Of a stretch of 64,000 bases of DNA, positions 1 through 11,274 are shown in pieces. Positions within the stretch are counted from its first letter, which is position 1. Each line of letters begins with the position of its first letter. This stretch comes from Nautilus pompilius (lineage: Eukaryota; Mollusca; Cephalopoda; Nautilida; Nautilidae). Where the stretch lies: assembly GCA_018389105.1 (NCBI GenBank), contig JACATO010001089.1, forward strand, positions 124,001 through 188,000, given 5' to 3'. The notes under the pieces were generated by a model that was given only the letters and a program-made list of their open reading frames with translations, made no database searches and was not told the DNA's origin. The position numbers and the translations under genes were made by a program.

Positions 1-3000
1 TTTTTTTTTTAAATATGCATTCCTTTTCTCTTCTCTGAGGTTTTAACAGGTACAGAAATGATGCTGTGATGCGCAAAGGAGCAGGCAGTCTGTGACTTCA
101 GTAGACTCCGTGGTACACCTATGAAGTCCTTTCTTAAACAAGTCATACAACTCACATAGGGAGCTCGATCGCTCCATTTACTGGCCACCATAAGAATATC
201 CTACCTACTACTGGGTTTAAATAATCGTCCCTTCCTGTTACTAGCATCGGTAGAGAGGGAATGGAAATTTCAAAATTTGCATTTTCAAACCTGTTAAAAA
301 TTATAAATTCTCTCAACAGCTTCATCGAGATCCAAAAGCGAAAAGTGCATTTGAATGTTGATTATCCAGCGATGGGCTCAAAATAATATTGACAACGTGT
401 GCCATTACTTTATTGTCGGCATCTTCATCGCAAGCTAGAAGAAGTACTCTCATCTTCTTCTATCCGAGCGGGTGTCACTGGCTACCTCGAGGCACGCCCC
501 CTGTCTGAGCTTACCTAGCCTCCGGCACAAACTCTGGCGCAGGGACCTCGGCGATTCTTTTTATAACCCTAACCCATCAGCGACACTTACCTAGCCATCC
601 TCACGCCGCTTCCGGTTACCAGCAGATAACAAAAATTAATATTACCAGCTGAATTAATTAAGATAAACTTAGAATTTGATAATAATTTTATCATATTTTC
701 AGATAATTCCTTTGTAACAGCAAGTTGTTTTTGGTTGTCTTTTTCATATAATAGCATTATTTCCTTTTGATATTAGAATATTATAAGTTTTATTAATGCT
801 TTTTTTAAAAAAAAAGTTATCCTTTTCTTAGTTCTTCTTCTTGTTGTTGTTTATGCTGCTGCTGCTGCTGTTAGTAGCAGTTGGAAGAGGAGAAAGAAAA
901 CTTTTCTTTTTTTATTTGACTGTTGTATTTTACGTTTTAAAATCTTTGAGCTATTAGTCATAAACTCAAAGCCCCTAATATCAGGACTCACCGAAGAAAT
1001 CCAACACCCCCCCCCCTAGGGGTTGGAGCCTATGATCGCCATCCACTCCCAATCTCCAAACAAAAAACTGATTTTTTTTTAAAAAAAAAACAAACAGAAA
1101 AGATAAACGAATTCAGCTCAGTTTGGAATCTACTGTAGCCAAAATGACGTCAGGGTTCTGGTGCCAGAGGCCTGCTGGGCTGTATTACCTCTCTCTCCCC
1201 CCAGCGGCGAAATACCAGCAGCATCATGGAAACTCGTGGAGGAGAGGGAAATGGGTACAGCCAACTTCACTTATTACTGTTAATTCAGCTTATGTATGAT
1301 TTATTTCGAGCACCGATAATTCAGAATGAATACAAATTAAACAACAACAAAAAATTACTCCACTTTCTAAATATCAGAACAATATTTTTTTCCGCGCAGA
1401 TTAATCAAACTTTTTCGAAAGAAAATTACAGACTGCGACAACTCGTGAAATAAATGCAGCTGATTTGTTGTTAATGTTAATTGCAATCAACTTTATAACG
1501 ACATAATAAAGTTCATTTTATTTTCTCTTCGTAAACGGAAAATAATTTTTAAAAAAATAAATAAATAAGACAAATAACTAAAAAAAAAAAAAAAAAATGA
1601 AGGACAGTAAAAAAGAAATGGGAGGATATGTGAATAAACACACAGAGAGAGAGAGAAAAGCTACTGCCTCCCGCGGCTGTACCTACCTGTGCTTAGTTCT
1701 GTCTTCAGGTGCGAGCGCGGACACAGGAGAAACTGTGGCGATAAAACCATTGATATTCGTGCAGGTCAGTTAGCGGGGCTGTGGATCCCCAGTCATCCGA
1801 AAGCTACCCTGGCACCAACAGAATAATTGCCTAAGAATCACATCAAACAACGATTTTACTGACAACAAATGATTCTCTCTCTCTCTCTTCACGAATCTTC
1901 TGACATAAAGTTCGCACGTGTTACGAGCTGATTTGTAGATGAAAAATTACCATAAACTACTCAAATTGTACGGTTAAGCAAATTAATGAAAACGAATTTT
2001 TGTGTGTGTGTGTGTGTTTTTTTTTATTTTTCTAATTAGAAACGTAAACGTAAATAAAAGTAGCGAAGTAAAAAGCGAGGAATTAGCTCGCAAAAGTTCC
2101 TGTTATTGCGATGTTATACAGAAACGATACTAGCCGGACACATTTCGTAATTGATTTTATTTCATGCCCGTATATTTAAATTAACACGCAACTACAAAGA
2201 GAGGGTGGGATGCGGATGACCATGTCGCTGAATTCTGCAACCATCCGTTCCTTCAGCAGAGTTTGACGAAAAATCTCTTTTCGGTCCAATTTCCGGGTCA
2301 GACAAAGTAGCTACGCGTGTTGAGTTGGGACTGACAAATGTTTATTTCAGCTTGTTTAAAAATGTAAGAGAGGTCACTCTCCAGCAAAAAAGGAAAAACA
2401 AACCCAAACAAAATAATGGCTTGCATGAACTGAATAGCCAGGGGTCCTTTAAGAGTTAATATTCTCAGCTACACCAGTGATCTCTCCATTATATGTTTTA
2501 AATGTTTATTTTCCTTAAATAGCCCGCGGAACTCGCAGTTACTGTTTTTGGTTATTTTAAAGTCAGATCTGTGCGGTTTTGAGCGCTTCATTAACCAGGT
2601 AAAACAATGGTGTAAACGAGAGCGGAAATGTGTTTAGGCATCGGTTATTTACTGACTTAGGCGTGAACCAAGAATACATGTGGACATTTATTTATTTGGT
2701 GGGAAAGAGAGAGGAAAAAGACCCTGAACAGCCCGGCGAGGACGAGCACAGACCTTCTCTCGGCGTTTTTTTTCCTTTTTTCTTCTTTATTATTTTAATT
2801 TTAAAACAAAAACAAACAAACAAAAAAAAAAAAAAAACAGCAGCGGATTTACAGCTAGCTCGTGCTTGTTTTACCTGTCTCCCTTTCTCTTCTGCTTCTG
2901 AACGGCGAATTAAGAAGAGTGGTGCGTCTTTAAAATGATTTAAAGAAAACCGACAATTCCGGGGTGGAATAATGGAGAAGCCGTCAATCCTGCTGCTCAT

Positions 3001-3190
3001 AAATTACATAGCACCGGCGGCTGCTCCGCCGAGGACCGTTATTCTGTTTTATGCTTTGCAGCCCTGCTTCCCTCCGTGAGATCGTTGATTATTTCCTGCA
3101 CTCCACTCTCCCCCAAGCGCCTTCCTTCTTCTTTGTGTTTTTTTTTAAGTTGAAAGATGATGGACACTTTGATTGACAACTTTTGGCACG
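1..3190. other. non-coding, CpG-containing flank with no recognised gene
   Basis: I find no frame here with recognisable protein similarity or splice logic. Short GC-rich islands stand out at about 430-620, 1130-1240, 1660-1810 and 2985-3110 in otherwise AT-rich sequence. One TGACGTCA box lies at about 1145. The longest open frames, at about 2630-3000, come from A/T homopolymers. The islands could be regulatory or untranslated exon sequence of a gene to the left, but nothing in the sequence decides this. Confidence 0.5.
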
Positions 3191-3191
3191 C

Positions 3192-3210
3192 GCACACACA
3201 CACACACAAA

Positions 3211-3248
<38 letters not shown>

Positions 3249-3395
3249 CCCCCTCTCTCTCCCCCCTCTCTCTCTCTCTCTCCATCTCTCCCCCCTCTCT
3301 CTTTCTCTCTCTCCATCTCTCTCTCTCTCTCTCCCCCCTCTCTCTCGCTCTCCATCTCTCTCTCTCTCCCCCCTCTCTCTCTCTCTTTCTCTCTC
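3192..3395. repeat. (CA)n followed by (CT)n microsatellite
   Basis: A short CA run leads into about 185 bases of almost pure pyrimidine on the plus strand: CT dinucleotides broken by C6 blocks and a few CAT interruptions. All six-frame open frames over it are low-complexity Ser/Leu/Pro or Glu/Arg strings and are not genes. Mirror-symmetric polypyrimidine tracts of this kind can form triplex DNA; that is known chemistry and has not been shown here. Confidence 0.95.
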
Positions 3396-3399
3396 GCTT

Positions 3400-6300
3400 T
3401 GATTGTAATGGGGATAATTAATCTACGGAAAAACGCATGTGTACTTTACCGGAGAAATCACGTTTAAAAATCCTGATATTTCATTTCATAATATTTTTTA
3501 AAAAAAAAATAATTCTTATTCTTAATATTGTTATTTGAATCGAGTTACTCTCATAAAATAGATATGACAAACTATAGACAAACAGAAGACTTTTTTCTAA
3601 AAAGAAATAAAACAACAACAATCGATAAACAGTCGAAGTATCTGTTAACTTGTCAAATTTTCTCTTGAATTTTAGAAATTATTCAAGATCTCCAATTTAA
3701 AAAAGAGCTGTGAAATGCAACGGTTTGTTTGACGCTAACACGAGATCCGGCTGCTGGGTCTAGGGTAAAGACTTGGTACAGCACGAACGCCAGGCTAACC
3801 ACCTGACCTGGTAGGTGCCCGCTTTGGCGCGAAGAGACGAAGAAAAATGATACGACAGGTGTAAAACAACTGAGATTACAGTGATACCAGATATTTTAGT
3901 TTCGCTTTTTCATGTCTTATTTTTTTTTTTGCTCTGAACTTTCGCAATTTCTTCTTAATTCGTTTTATTTAATTATTCATTATTTATAATTTATTTTTAA
4001 ATACGAAAAAATCAAACTGATAACTGTCAAATTTGTAATGAATTTTAATGTATGTACAGTTTATTAAATGCAAATGGATAACCAGGATAAATGATGATTA
4101 AAATAAAATAAATAAATTGATAAATAAAATAATTCGTTAAAAATTATTTCATCAGTTTTTATAGATATTACAATTAATTTTCAGAATCACCAAGCTAATA
4201 AAAATATTCGATTGTTAGTAAATATCCTGATCTTCAAACCAGCAAAGATCAATGGTAATTGTGATAACAACGTTATTTGTGTATATTTATCAATCTATTT
4301 ATTAATGTGTATCACTGCGGTGTTTAGATGTAGCATTATAAAAACGCATGATAATAATCATTTAAAAATAATAAATAATAAAATTAATTTAAAAAATTAA
4401 GAGAGATATAAATGCAAGAAAAATCGTTTGAAGTTGCTCGTGGACCATTTAATTGTGTGTGGTAAACAGTAGCCGGGTTCAGTGATATTAATCCCGGATT
4501 CCATTAACATCACTCACGGGAGAAGATATCAACCGAAAGAAAGTACTGTTCTAATAATGAGGTTGGTTACGCCTCATCTGGAATACGCAGCTATATCGAA
4601 AGTCATTTTAGATGTGAATAATTAAAGGGCTACTGTGTTTTTAAAGAAAATTAATTTACCCTCTAATTTAAAAAAAAAATGTACCTTTTATGCAGTAAAT
4701 TACCTGTATTATTACTTTTTTTTACGAGATTTTAAATAAATTTAAACCTTTGATACTTCTCCAATAAGTACGAACGACGCTGTAAAGGATGTTTAAAAAA
4801 ATATGTTCTTTTTGATATTAAAAATATTTCATTTATAGTCACATATACCTTCAGTTTAATAATCAATTTTAAACATGAAAATTAACATGCATAATTCGGA
4901 TTTTCCGTTGCTACTTACTCTCACTCCAAAAGAACTCAGAAACACAAGATGGCGATCTGAAGTGTAGACACAAAAATATTTATTTCTTATATGTAATTGA
5001 CCGTTTTTGATTAGTAAAACTGTGTAGACGTGTTACTTCAAGTGTGAAGACTAGGAAAGTATGTCCACTCCCTCATGGCTTTCGTTACTTAACCGTGCAG
5101 ATTCTAATATACTTATTATTTCATATTTGTATCTTTGACATCTTTTCTTTAAATTCTAATTGTTTAAAAAATATTCGGTTTCTGAGAATCCGGGAAACGA
5201 CGGGATCGAGATTATCGGTCTGGCTTGGCAGGTAATTAGTAGTCTGAGTCAATTAAAAACGAGAAAAAATTATACATATACGCAAACTTTTGATCGGACG
5301 CCAGTGGAATAAAAGCCGAAATAGCGAAACATATCGGTATTTTACCGGAGTTCGTCAGTCTTATGAAGATGGATGCGGCTAATTGAATCTAGAAAATCAA
5401 CGGTAACCCAGCCTTTCTCGTATTACCTTTACACTATTACGTAGTGTGTGTGTGTGTGTGTGTAGTAACTTCTCTTTTTAAAAGTATGATTCAAAAATCT
5501 GGCCCACTTGCTCCAAAGACCATACGGGACGAGTTTCCGGAGATCCGTGGCCCAGCGTAATCAGTCTCTTCCGGAACAGACATACCGAAAGTAGCGAGCC
5601 GAACGGCTAGGGTTAAAAGATAAACTTTTAAACTTCAAAAGAGCAATTTACTTCCTTATGGGGGAAGTCGATCTTTGGTGTCGTATTTCCGGGTCACTAC
5701 GCCACCGACAGCGGACGGAACCCATCAATATTTGGACACCAGACAAATTCCAGACTCGTCGGGGGACCGCTTCTGTAGATCGTCGCCCGACCTGTTGTTC
5801 GTTGTCTTATATGATAAAACGCCCTGACGTGACAGCGATGCTGCTGACGCCAAGAGCAGCGAGTTCTTCAGTGTTTCTGATCGTCGAAGAGGTTTGTCGC
5901 GCTTGGCCGCCGCAATGTTGGGGCTCGGCCATCACAAAGGCTGCGACATGTGGATACGGATGCGATAACTGTACCAATGTACTACTGTTCGTTATCGTTT
6001 TTGAATAACTGCCATAGTTTACACGCGCAGGGATACAAGCAGTAGTAGCCATTTTACTAGGTTGAATCCTTACTCGAGAATAAATAGGGTGTAAAGTAAA
6101 ATTACGATTAGTTTAAAGGTAACACAATATTTTCTAATACGATCAAATTTTGCAAATCAGACCTACCAGCGCTGCAAGTCTTTGTTGTCGTTGGAAGAAT
6201 ACGAAATTTCTAAAGATAATCTTGCTAGCCCTGCTCAGTTATTTGTGTTTTTTTTTAGAGGTGATAATTGCAAAATATGGAAAATTGATAGCACAACACG

Positions 6301-7600
6301 AGAAGAAACCGGCCTGGTTTCCCCTTTTGTCTCTGACCTTCTCCGCCTCGACGAACTGGTTGGTGGTCGTGGAAACGTCTGATAGAGTAGCTTCTGTAGC
6401 AGCGACTGAAGAGAAGACATGGAGCGGGTGATTTATTCCCTCAAAAAACTGCTGTTTGGTATCTACTTGTGCCTGTATTCCCCCGGCTGCCGAATGTCGA
6501 GATAAATTTAAATTTGCTTAGTTTTCGGTGCCACTTAAGAAAAGGGTAGGATGGGCGGGGTGTTCCTGGGATCGGGTAATTAGACAGTGCAGCAGAAACA
6601 ATCGAGTTGTCGGAGAGCATGTGCCCGACGGAAGGTGACGGTATTCATCATTCAATTGATTTTGTTTCTAATGGGAAAACGCTGCTAATCGCTTTAGCAG
6701 CACGAGTCATCGGATACTGCGACATTCAGTGAGACATGATTCATTCTTTTCTTTTCTTTCTCTTTAACAACAAAAAAAGCTCTAATGAAGTAAGTCAGCA
6801 CGGCTATTCTTTTGACGCGTCAAGGCAACAAATTTCCTTTTATATTTGATGAAGACAACTTAAATTGTCCATAGATACGCCAAACCGATGATGAATATTT
6901 GATCAGCCTGTCCGGCCGAAGCTTTCCTCTCACTAATACCGCGGTGGGTTTCGTGTCCACGAAGTCCGTAACTTATTCTTTAATTAACCTTTTTCTCCGG
7001 ATGAAAAAAAAAATCAAACGAATAAACAAACAAACAAAACATCAACTTAGTTAATTTTTTTTTTTTACCTAAATCTGGGGCTCCATCGATGTGGTTATCG
7101 GCCGATAAGAGTTAAAACTTGTTGCTGCCTAACCTTTTGCCGTCCCCACCACGATCCAGACAATACAATGTAAACAATGTTAACTACAATTAAACAAGCC
7201 GTTGTGATTTTAAAGATTTTGAAAACCAAAAATTGTGAAACTCATAGAGATTGCGAGCTCTTTAGAATTCAGAAAAATAAATCTCCGTTTTTCACACCTT
7301 TAAGCCCAATAAATTTCAGTAATACTCGGCAAATGCGATATATTGCCCAGCCGAGAGGTTTCCAAAGAATTCCATATACGAATTCCGTATATGTTATCTT
7401 TAGACACTATTTATGATGAGCGGTCACAAAATTCAAAATATATAGATTTTAAATGCTAAAGAAAATGTTATAGAGAAAGTAAAATAATAAATAAGCTGGA
7501 TAAATATCTGAACTATCTTCTAACATAACTTGTTGCTGTTCTGTGCATTTAAGATAAAAGAATTATCACTACACAACAGCAAACACCCAGAACAATAAAA
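3400..7600. other. non-coding AT-rich stretch, unannotated
   Basis: There is no supported gene. A (TG)n run lies at about 5443-5463. A CpG-rich segment at about 5500-6000 contains a 116-codon plus-strand frame with no motif I recognise; an antisense frame overlaps it and no splice signals or homology support it. Positions 7373-7393 hold an 8-bp-arm palindrome around AATTC. Confidence 0.45.
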
Positions 7601-7602
7601 AT

Positions 7603-7700
7603 CAGTCCATTTATCCGAAAACCAAGCATCCGAAAAACTCTATTATCCGAATTTACTCCGGTTCTCAACCCAAACATCCAAATGAAACACAATTTTTCAG
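7603..7700 (+). mobile_element. pogo/Tigger-type terminal repeat fragment
   Basis: The stretch opens with CAGT and carries repeated ATCCGAA motifs, the usual look of pogo/Tigger ends. Its last part (CAAACATCCAAATGAA, then AATTTTTCAG) closely matches the right terminal repeat of the Tigger-derived element at 52325-52902 (CAAACATCCGAATGAA, then AATTTTTCAG). I could not find the opposite end or a TA duplication, so it is a solo end or the edge of a badly decayed copy. Confidence 0.45.
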
Positions 7701-10141
7701 AGAAATAGTTCCAATGTTTCCAATACAATTTAAATTATTCATTTATATTTCATTTATCTAAAAAGGACAGAATCTATAGCACGTTTTGAACAAAGCACCG
7801 TAAGATTTAAGGAAAAACATTCGCTAGAACAGTAGTCAGCTTTATCAAAAGAAAAGATGTTTTTCAGTGTTGGCTATCGAATCAGAATCACAGTACAGTG
7901 GCATCACTTGAGAGAGTGCAAATAAAATAACCATTTTTTAAAATTATCGGTTATGGACGAAGCCGGGTGTAGTAACGTCGGTTGTTATAGAAGTAATTTT
8001 AACAGTTTTTGTGTAAATTTATTTTACAACCCATTGTGTACCACCTGAGTGCACTTGCACCCCTAACCCTTCATATCTGTATTAGCGGCATAGGTTGAGC
8101 CAAAAAGCTGTGACACATAGCATTTTCCTCCGCATCGCTCCGACGTCACATGTTTTGCATTATAAGTGTGTTGCCTAAATACACGGCCAGTTTAAGACTT
8201 ATTTGTAATTCTAGGTTGGGGTGAAGCTGAAAGCTGAAATGGTATACGGAGAGTTAATAAGGCTGAATGCGATTTTCAGCAAAAGCTCAGTTTTTAAAAA
8301 TGTTTAACTTGTTTGGAAAATCTGAACTACTGTTATGCAAAACCGAGATTGTCTCTTGAATATATTATTTATTCAATATAGTTTACACGCGTTATATGAA
8401 TAACATTAATTATTTAGTAAAAATAAAGAGCTAAATTCTATTTTAAAAAAAATAGTTTATTAAAAATTAAAACTAATAATTAGAACGAATAAATAAGAAG
8501 AAAAACAATAAAGAAAAATAAACACTAGTGGATGATTAATTGAGAATTTCAGTAACGGCAATTCGCATCTATTTTCATTTATAATTTATGCATGCTTTAG
8601 TACAATAGCAGATGTATCTTGATTAAGTATCCAATGTCCCATCTCTATGCATAAAAGATAAATTTTTCGCGCATATTTAGATTTGCCTTAAAATGAATTG
8701 CCAACACATTTTTGTTTCACAGATGTTACAGAAATCGACTGGACTTTAAATGTTTTATTAATACCATTTTCATTAACATTCAGTAAATAACTTCTTTTTG
8801 TTGTTAGGGTGTCAAATTTCCCCAGCGTTACCATCTACAATTGCTAGACGTTGTTGCTTTAATACTCAAACCTTATGGTTATATATCGCATTATACATTT
8901 GCGTATCAAGTGAGCGGGAGCCGTGGTTGTTCAGGGCCAAGCAAGGCCAGCTGAATATCGCAATGAATAAATTAACAGCGCTGGGCTGAGACGTGAAGTA
9001 GCAAAATAATTTATTCTTACAAAAAAAAGGAACGATATGCCAAAAAGAAACACACAAAATAACTGCAAACTACTAGATTTGTAACTTTGATATTATGATA
9101 GTTACCTCCCCTCTCTCTCCGCGATTACAACGCTACGGAAATGTAGATAGTTACCTCCCCTCTCTCTCCGCGATTACAGCGCTACGGAAATGACGTCACT
9201 CGCTTTGATCACCTGAGATACACTAAGTTGAAGACAACGACGACGCTCAATCGGCGAGCGAAGGGTAACGAGACGTCGCCATTAAAGTCGCCTTCGCATA
9301 CACCACAGGACTGACAAAGGAAGTCGGGCGAAAATCAGCAAACTTTCCAAAACCCTTTTCCGTTTTTCTTCTGATGATATCCATGAGAGCGTTTATCGCC
9401 CACGCTCTTGCCTTTGGAAGCCAGCACGCACGCGTCGGCCACCGACCTCTCGCGGAAATAAAAGGCCACCACTTCCCAGGGAATGGCCGGCTTACAGACG
9501 GGACGAACCCAGCAAAACCGACGACAAAATCTGACAATGAAAAAAAACAAACAACAGGAACTTTCAATGAAAAAGAACAACAACAACAACAAGAAGAAAA
9601 AATCCAGTAAAGAGCAATCAGGGGAAAAGATCAGAAAAGTTTGGTGGGGTGTGGCTGGGGAATCTGGCTTATGATGATTATCTATTTCCATAAATAGCGC
9701 GATTAACCGATTTAGGTTCAGCAGCGGATCGATCGACTTCAGGCATGTCTAAAAGACTGACATTCTAACAGCTATTTTTGTTTTGTTGGCATCTGATTAT
9801 TTTTAGGTATTACACAAATTGCATCAGTATGCTACGGTTATCTCTTAACAGCTTTAGTTTTCTTCTCTGTTTATTCTTCTTTTTATAGGCTGTAGTCGTA
9901 AAAACAGATTTATTTATCATATTTTTCTTTTCCCTTTTAGAATCATAGCGAAACCTCAGATTTCAGGGTTTACAAAAAAGTATTAAAACAACTAAGAAAG
10001 GTCAACAGATCGGTAACGTAGTCACGTTATATGAAGTCATTCATGTTAGAATGCGCGACGAGTAGTTACTGTGAGGTATTTCCCTTAACATTATCGGTGG
10101 AATTTAGATAAACAGTGTGCTAATACAATAGTTATTTACAC
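7701..10141. other. non-coding stretch with a CpG-rich island at 9.24-9.54 kb
   Basis: There is no supported gene. Positions 9236-9540 are clearly more GC- and CpG-rich than their surroundings, and frames run open on both strands there, but no protein family is recognisable and the frames exclude each other. A 49-bp tandem duplication is listed separately. Confidence 0.4.
9097..9194. repeat. 49-bp unit tandemly duplicated, ending at a CRE-like box
   Basis: Two adjacent copies start with GATAGTTACCTCCCC at 9097 and 9146. They are nearly identical: an AAC/AGC difference inside the unit and divergence at the last few bases. The second copy runs directly into TGACGTCA at 9191-9198. The combination of a CT-rich block and TGACGTCA resembles the units of the array at 23242-23530. 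Confidence 0.85.
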
Positions 10142-10156
10142 AGAGAGAGAGAGAGA

Positions 10157-10197
<41 letters not shown>

Positions 10198-10260
10198 GAG
10201 AGAGATGAGAGAGAGATGGGGAGAGAGAGAGAGGAGAGAGAGAGAGAGCGAGAGAGAGAT

Positions 10261-10311
<51 letters not shown>

Positions 10312-10415
10312 CGAGATGGGGAGAGATGAGAGAGAGAGAGAGAGAGATGAGAGAGAGAGAGATGGGGAGAGAGAGAGAGAGAGCGAGAGAGAGAGAGATA
10401 GAGAGAGAGAGAGAT

Positions 10416-10448
<33 letters not shown>
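10142..10448. repeat. (GA)n microsatellite with ATG/GGG interruptions
   Basis: About 300 bases are almost pure purine on the plus strand: GA repeats interrupted by short GATGG and GGGG variants that recur quasi-periodically. The open frames across it translate to low-complexity Glu/Arg or Ser/Leu and are artefacts. It lies about 400 bases upstream of the first recognisable part of a Tc1 relic. Confidence 0.95.
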
Positions 10449-10856
10449 CTTAACATAGGTAAATAGTCAAAACCCTGAAACCCAAATAGACCATTACGGT
10501 CTCATGACAAGCACGTAATCGAAAGCCTTCGTCCGAGGACAGCCACGCCAATTATCAGGGAATTCTCAAGAACTGATGAACTTGGAAAGGAGCAATGGGA
10601 CGTCAGTAGATACCAGCAGGAAATCTCCACCGTAATGCACATTTCGCTGCCGACTGTAACAGGATCAGTGTCCAGTTCAAGAAAAGGTAAATGAAAACCG
10701 TTCATCTGCATTATAGATATTCAAAGACATTAAAATAAGGGAAAGTTCGTGCTGTGAATGAGAGCGTAGAAATCAAGTCTTTACAATCGGCTGCGTATGT
10801 ACCAGAACATGGGCCTGTCCATAGAAATCATTGGGGTACAACGACAGACTAACCAG

Positions 10857-11265
10857 TCCTCATCCCACGTAATGTCAGCCGTCGACTGCGATGGGCAACA
10901 CAACTGTTAACTTGCCTTGCTGCGTTTTGGGACGGAGCTATAATTTTTTTCGATACATCCAGGTTTCCATAGTTTTCTCACAGTGGCGTGTATGGGTGTG
11001 GCAGGGTCCAGGAGAGGAATGTTCATTGAACCATTGGCGAGCGATGTAAAACGTGCCGGTCTACCTGTTATTTGTTTGAAGTGCCAATAAAGCATTTAAG
11101 CCAGTGGACGGTCACACCTCGTGTACTGGAAAGGAATTGCAACTTCTGCCCAATGCATAAATATTCTTCAAGACAGGCTTCTGCTGGTTTCTGCCAATTT
11201 CCATGTGTCCAGAGGGGCAGTGATTTTTATGGAAGATCGTGCTCTCGCACACATTGTGCGCAACA
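10857..11265 (+). pseudogene. Tc1-family transposase relic, left part (interrupted by a MULE)
   Basis: Conceptual translation with several stops and frame changes matches the middle of a Tc1 transposase. Around 10857-11062 it reads NVSRRLRWATQ, then WRVWVWQGPGEE, the usual Tc1 RVWRRPGE region. At 11160-11265 it reads INILQDRLLLVSANF and then GAVIFMEDRALAHIVRNTK, corresponding to the Tc1 block with the second catalytic Asp and the HTARxVRN segment. The frame stops at the left target duplication of the MULE at 11275-13097 and resumes after it at 13107. The region 10500-10850 may hold the decayed N-terminal helix-turn-helix part, but I cannot align it convincingly. The element is dead. Confidence 0.7.
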
Positions 11266-11274
11266 CAAAAATGG
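11266..11274. repeat. left 9-bp target-site duplication of the MULE
   Basis: CAAAAATGG here is repeated exactly at 13098-13106 on the other side of the element. Removing the intervening DNA and one copy brings the two halves of the Tc1 transposase relic together. Confidence 0.8.

Noticed and set aside
564..576. Telomere-like TAACCCTAACCC
   Set aside because: Only two units; not an array.
3089..3467. Overlapping open frames rich in Ser/Leu/Pro or Glu/Arg
   Set aside because: They are translations of a CT/GA microsatellite in several frames at once; the same applies to frames at 10136-10456 and 54047-54405.
5658..6008. 116-codon plus-strand frame
   Set aside because: No domain, an overlapping antisense frame of similar quality, no splice or poly(A) logic and no recognised similarity.
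7373..7393. Palindrome CATATACG-AATTC-CGTATATG
   Set aside because: Short and single; expected occasionally in AT-rich DNA.
9247..9691. Open frames on both strands over a CpG-rich island
   Set aside because: The frames are mutually exclusive, end in low-complexity A- or T-rich runs and match no family I know.
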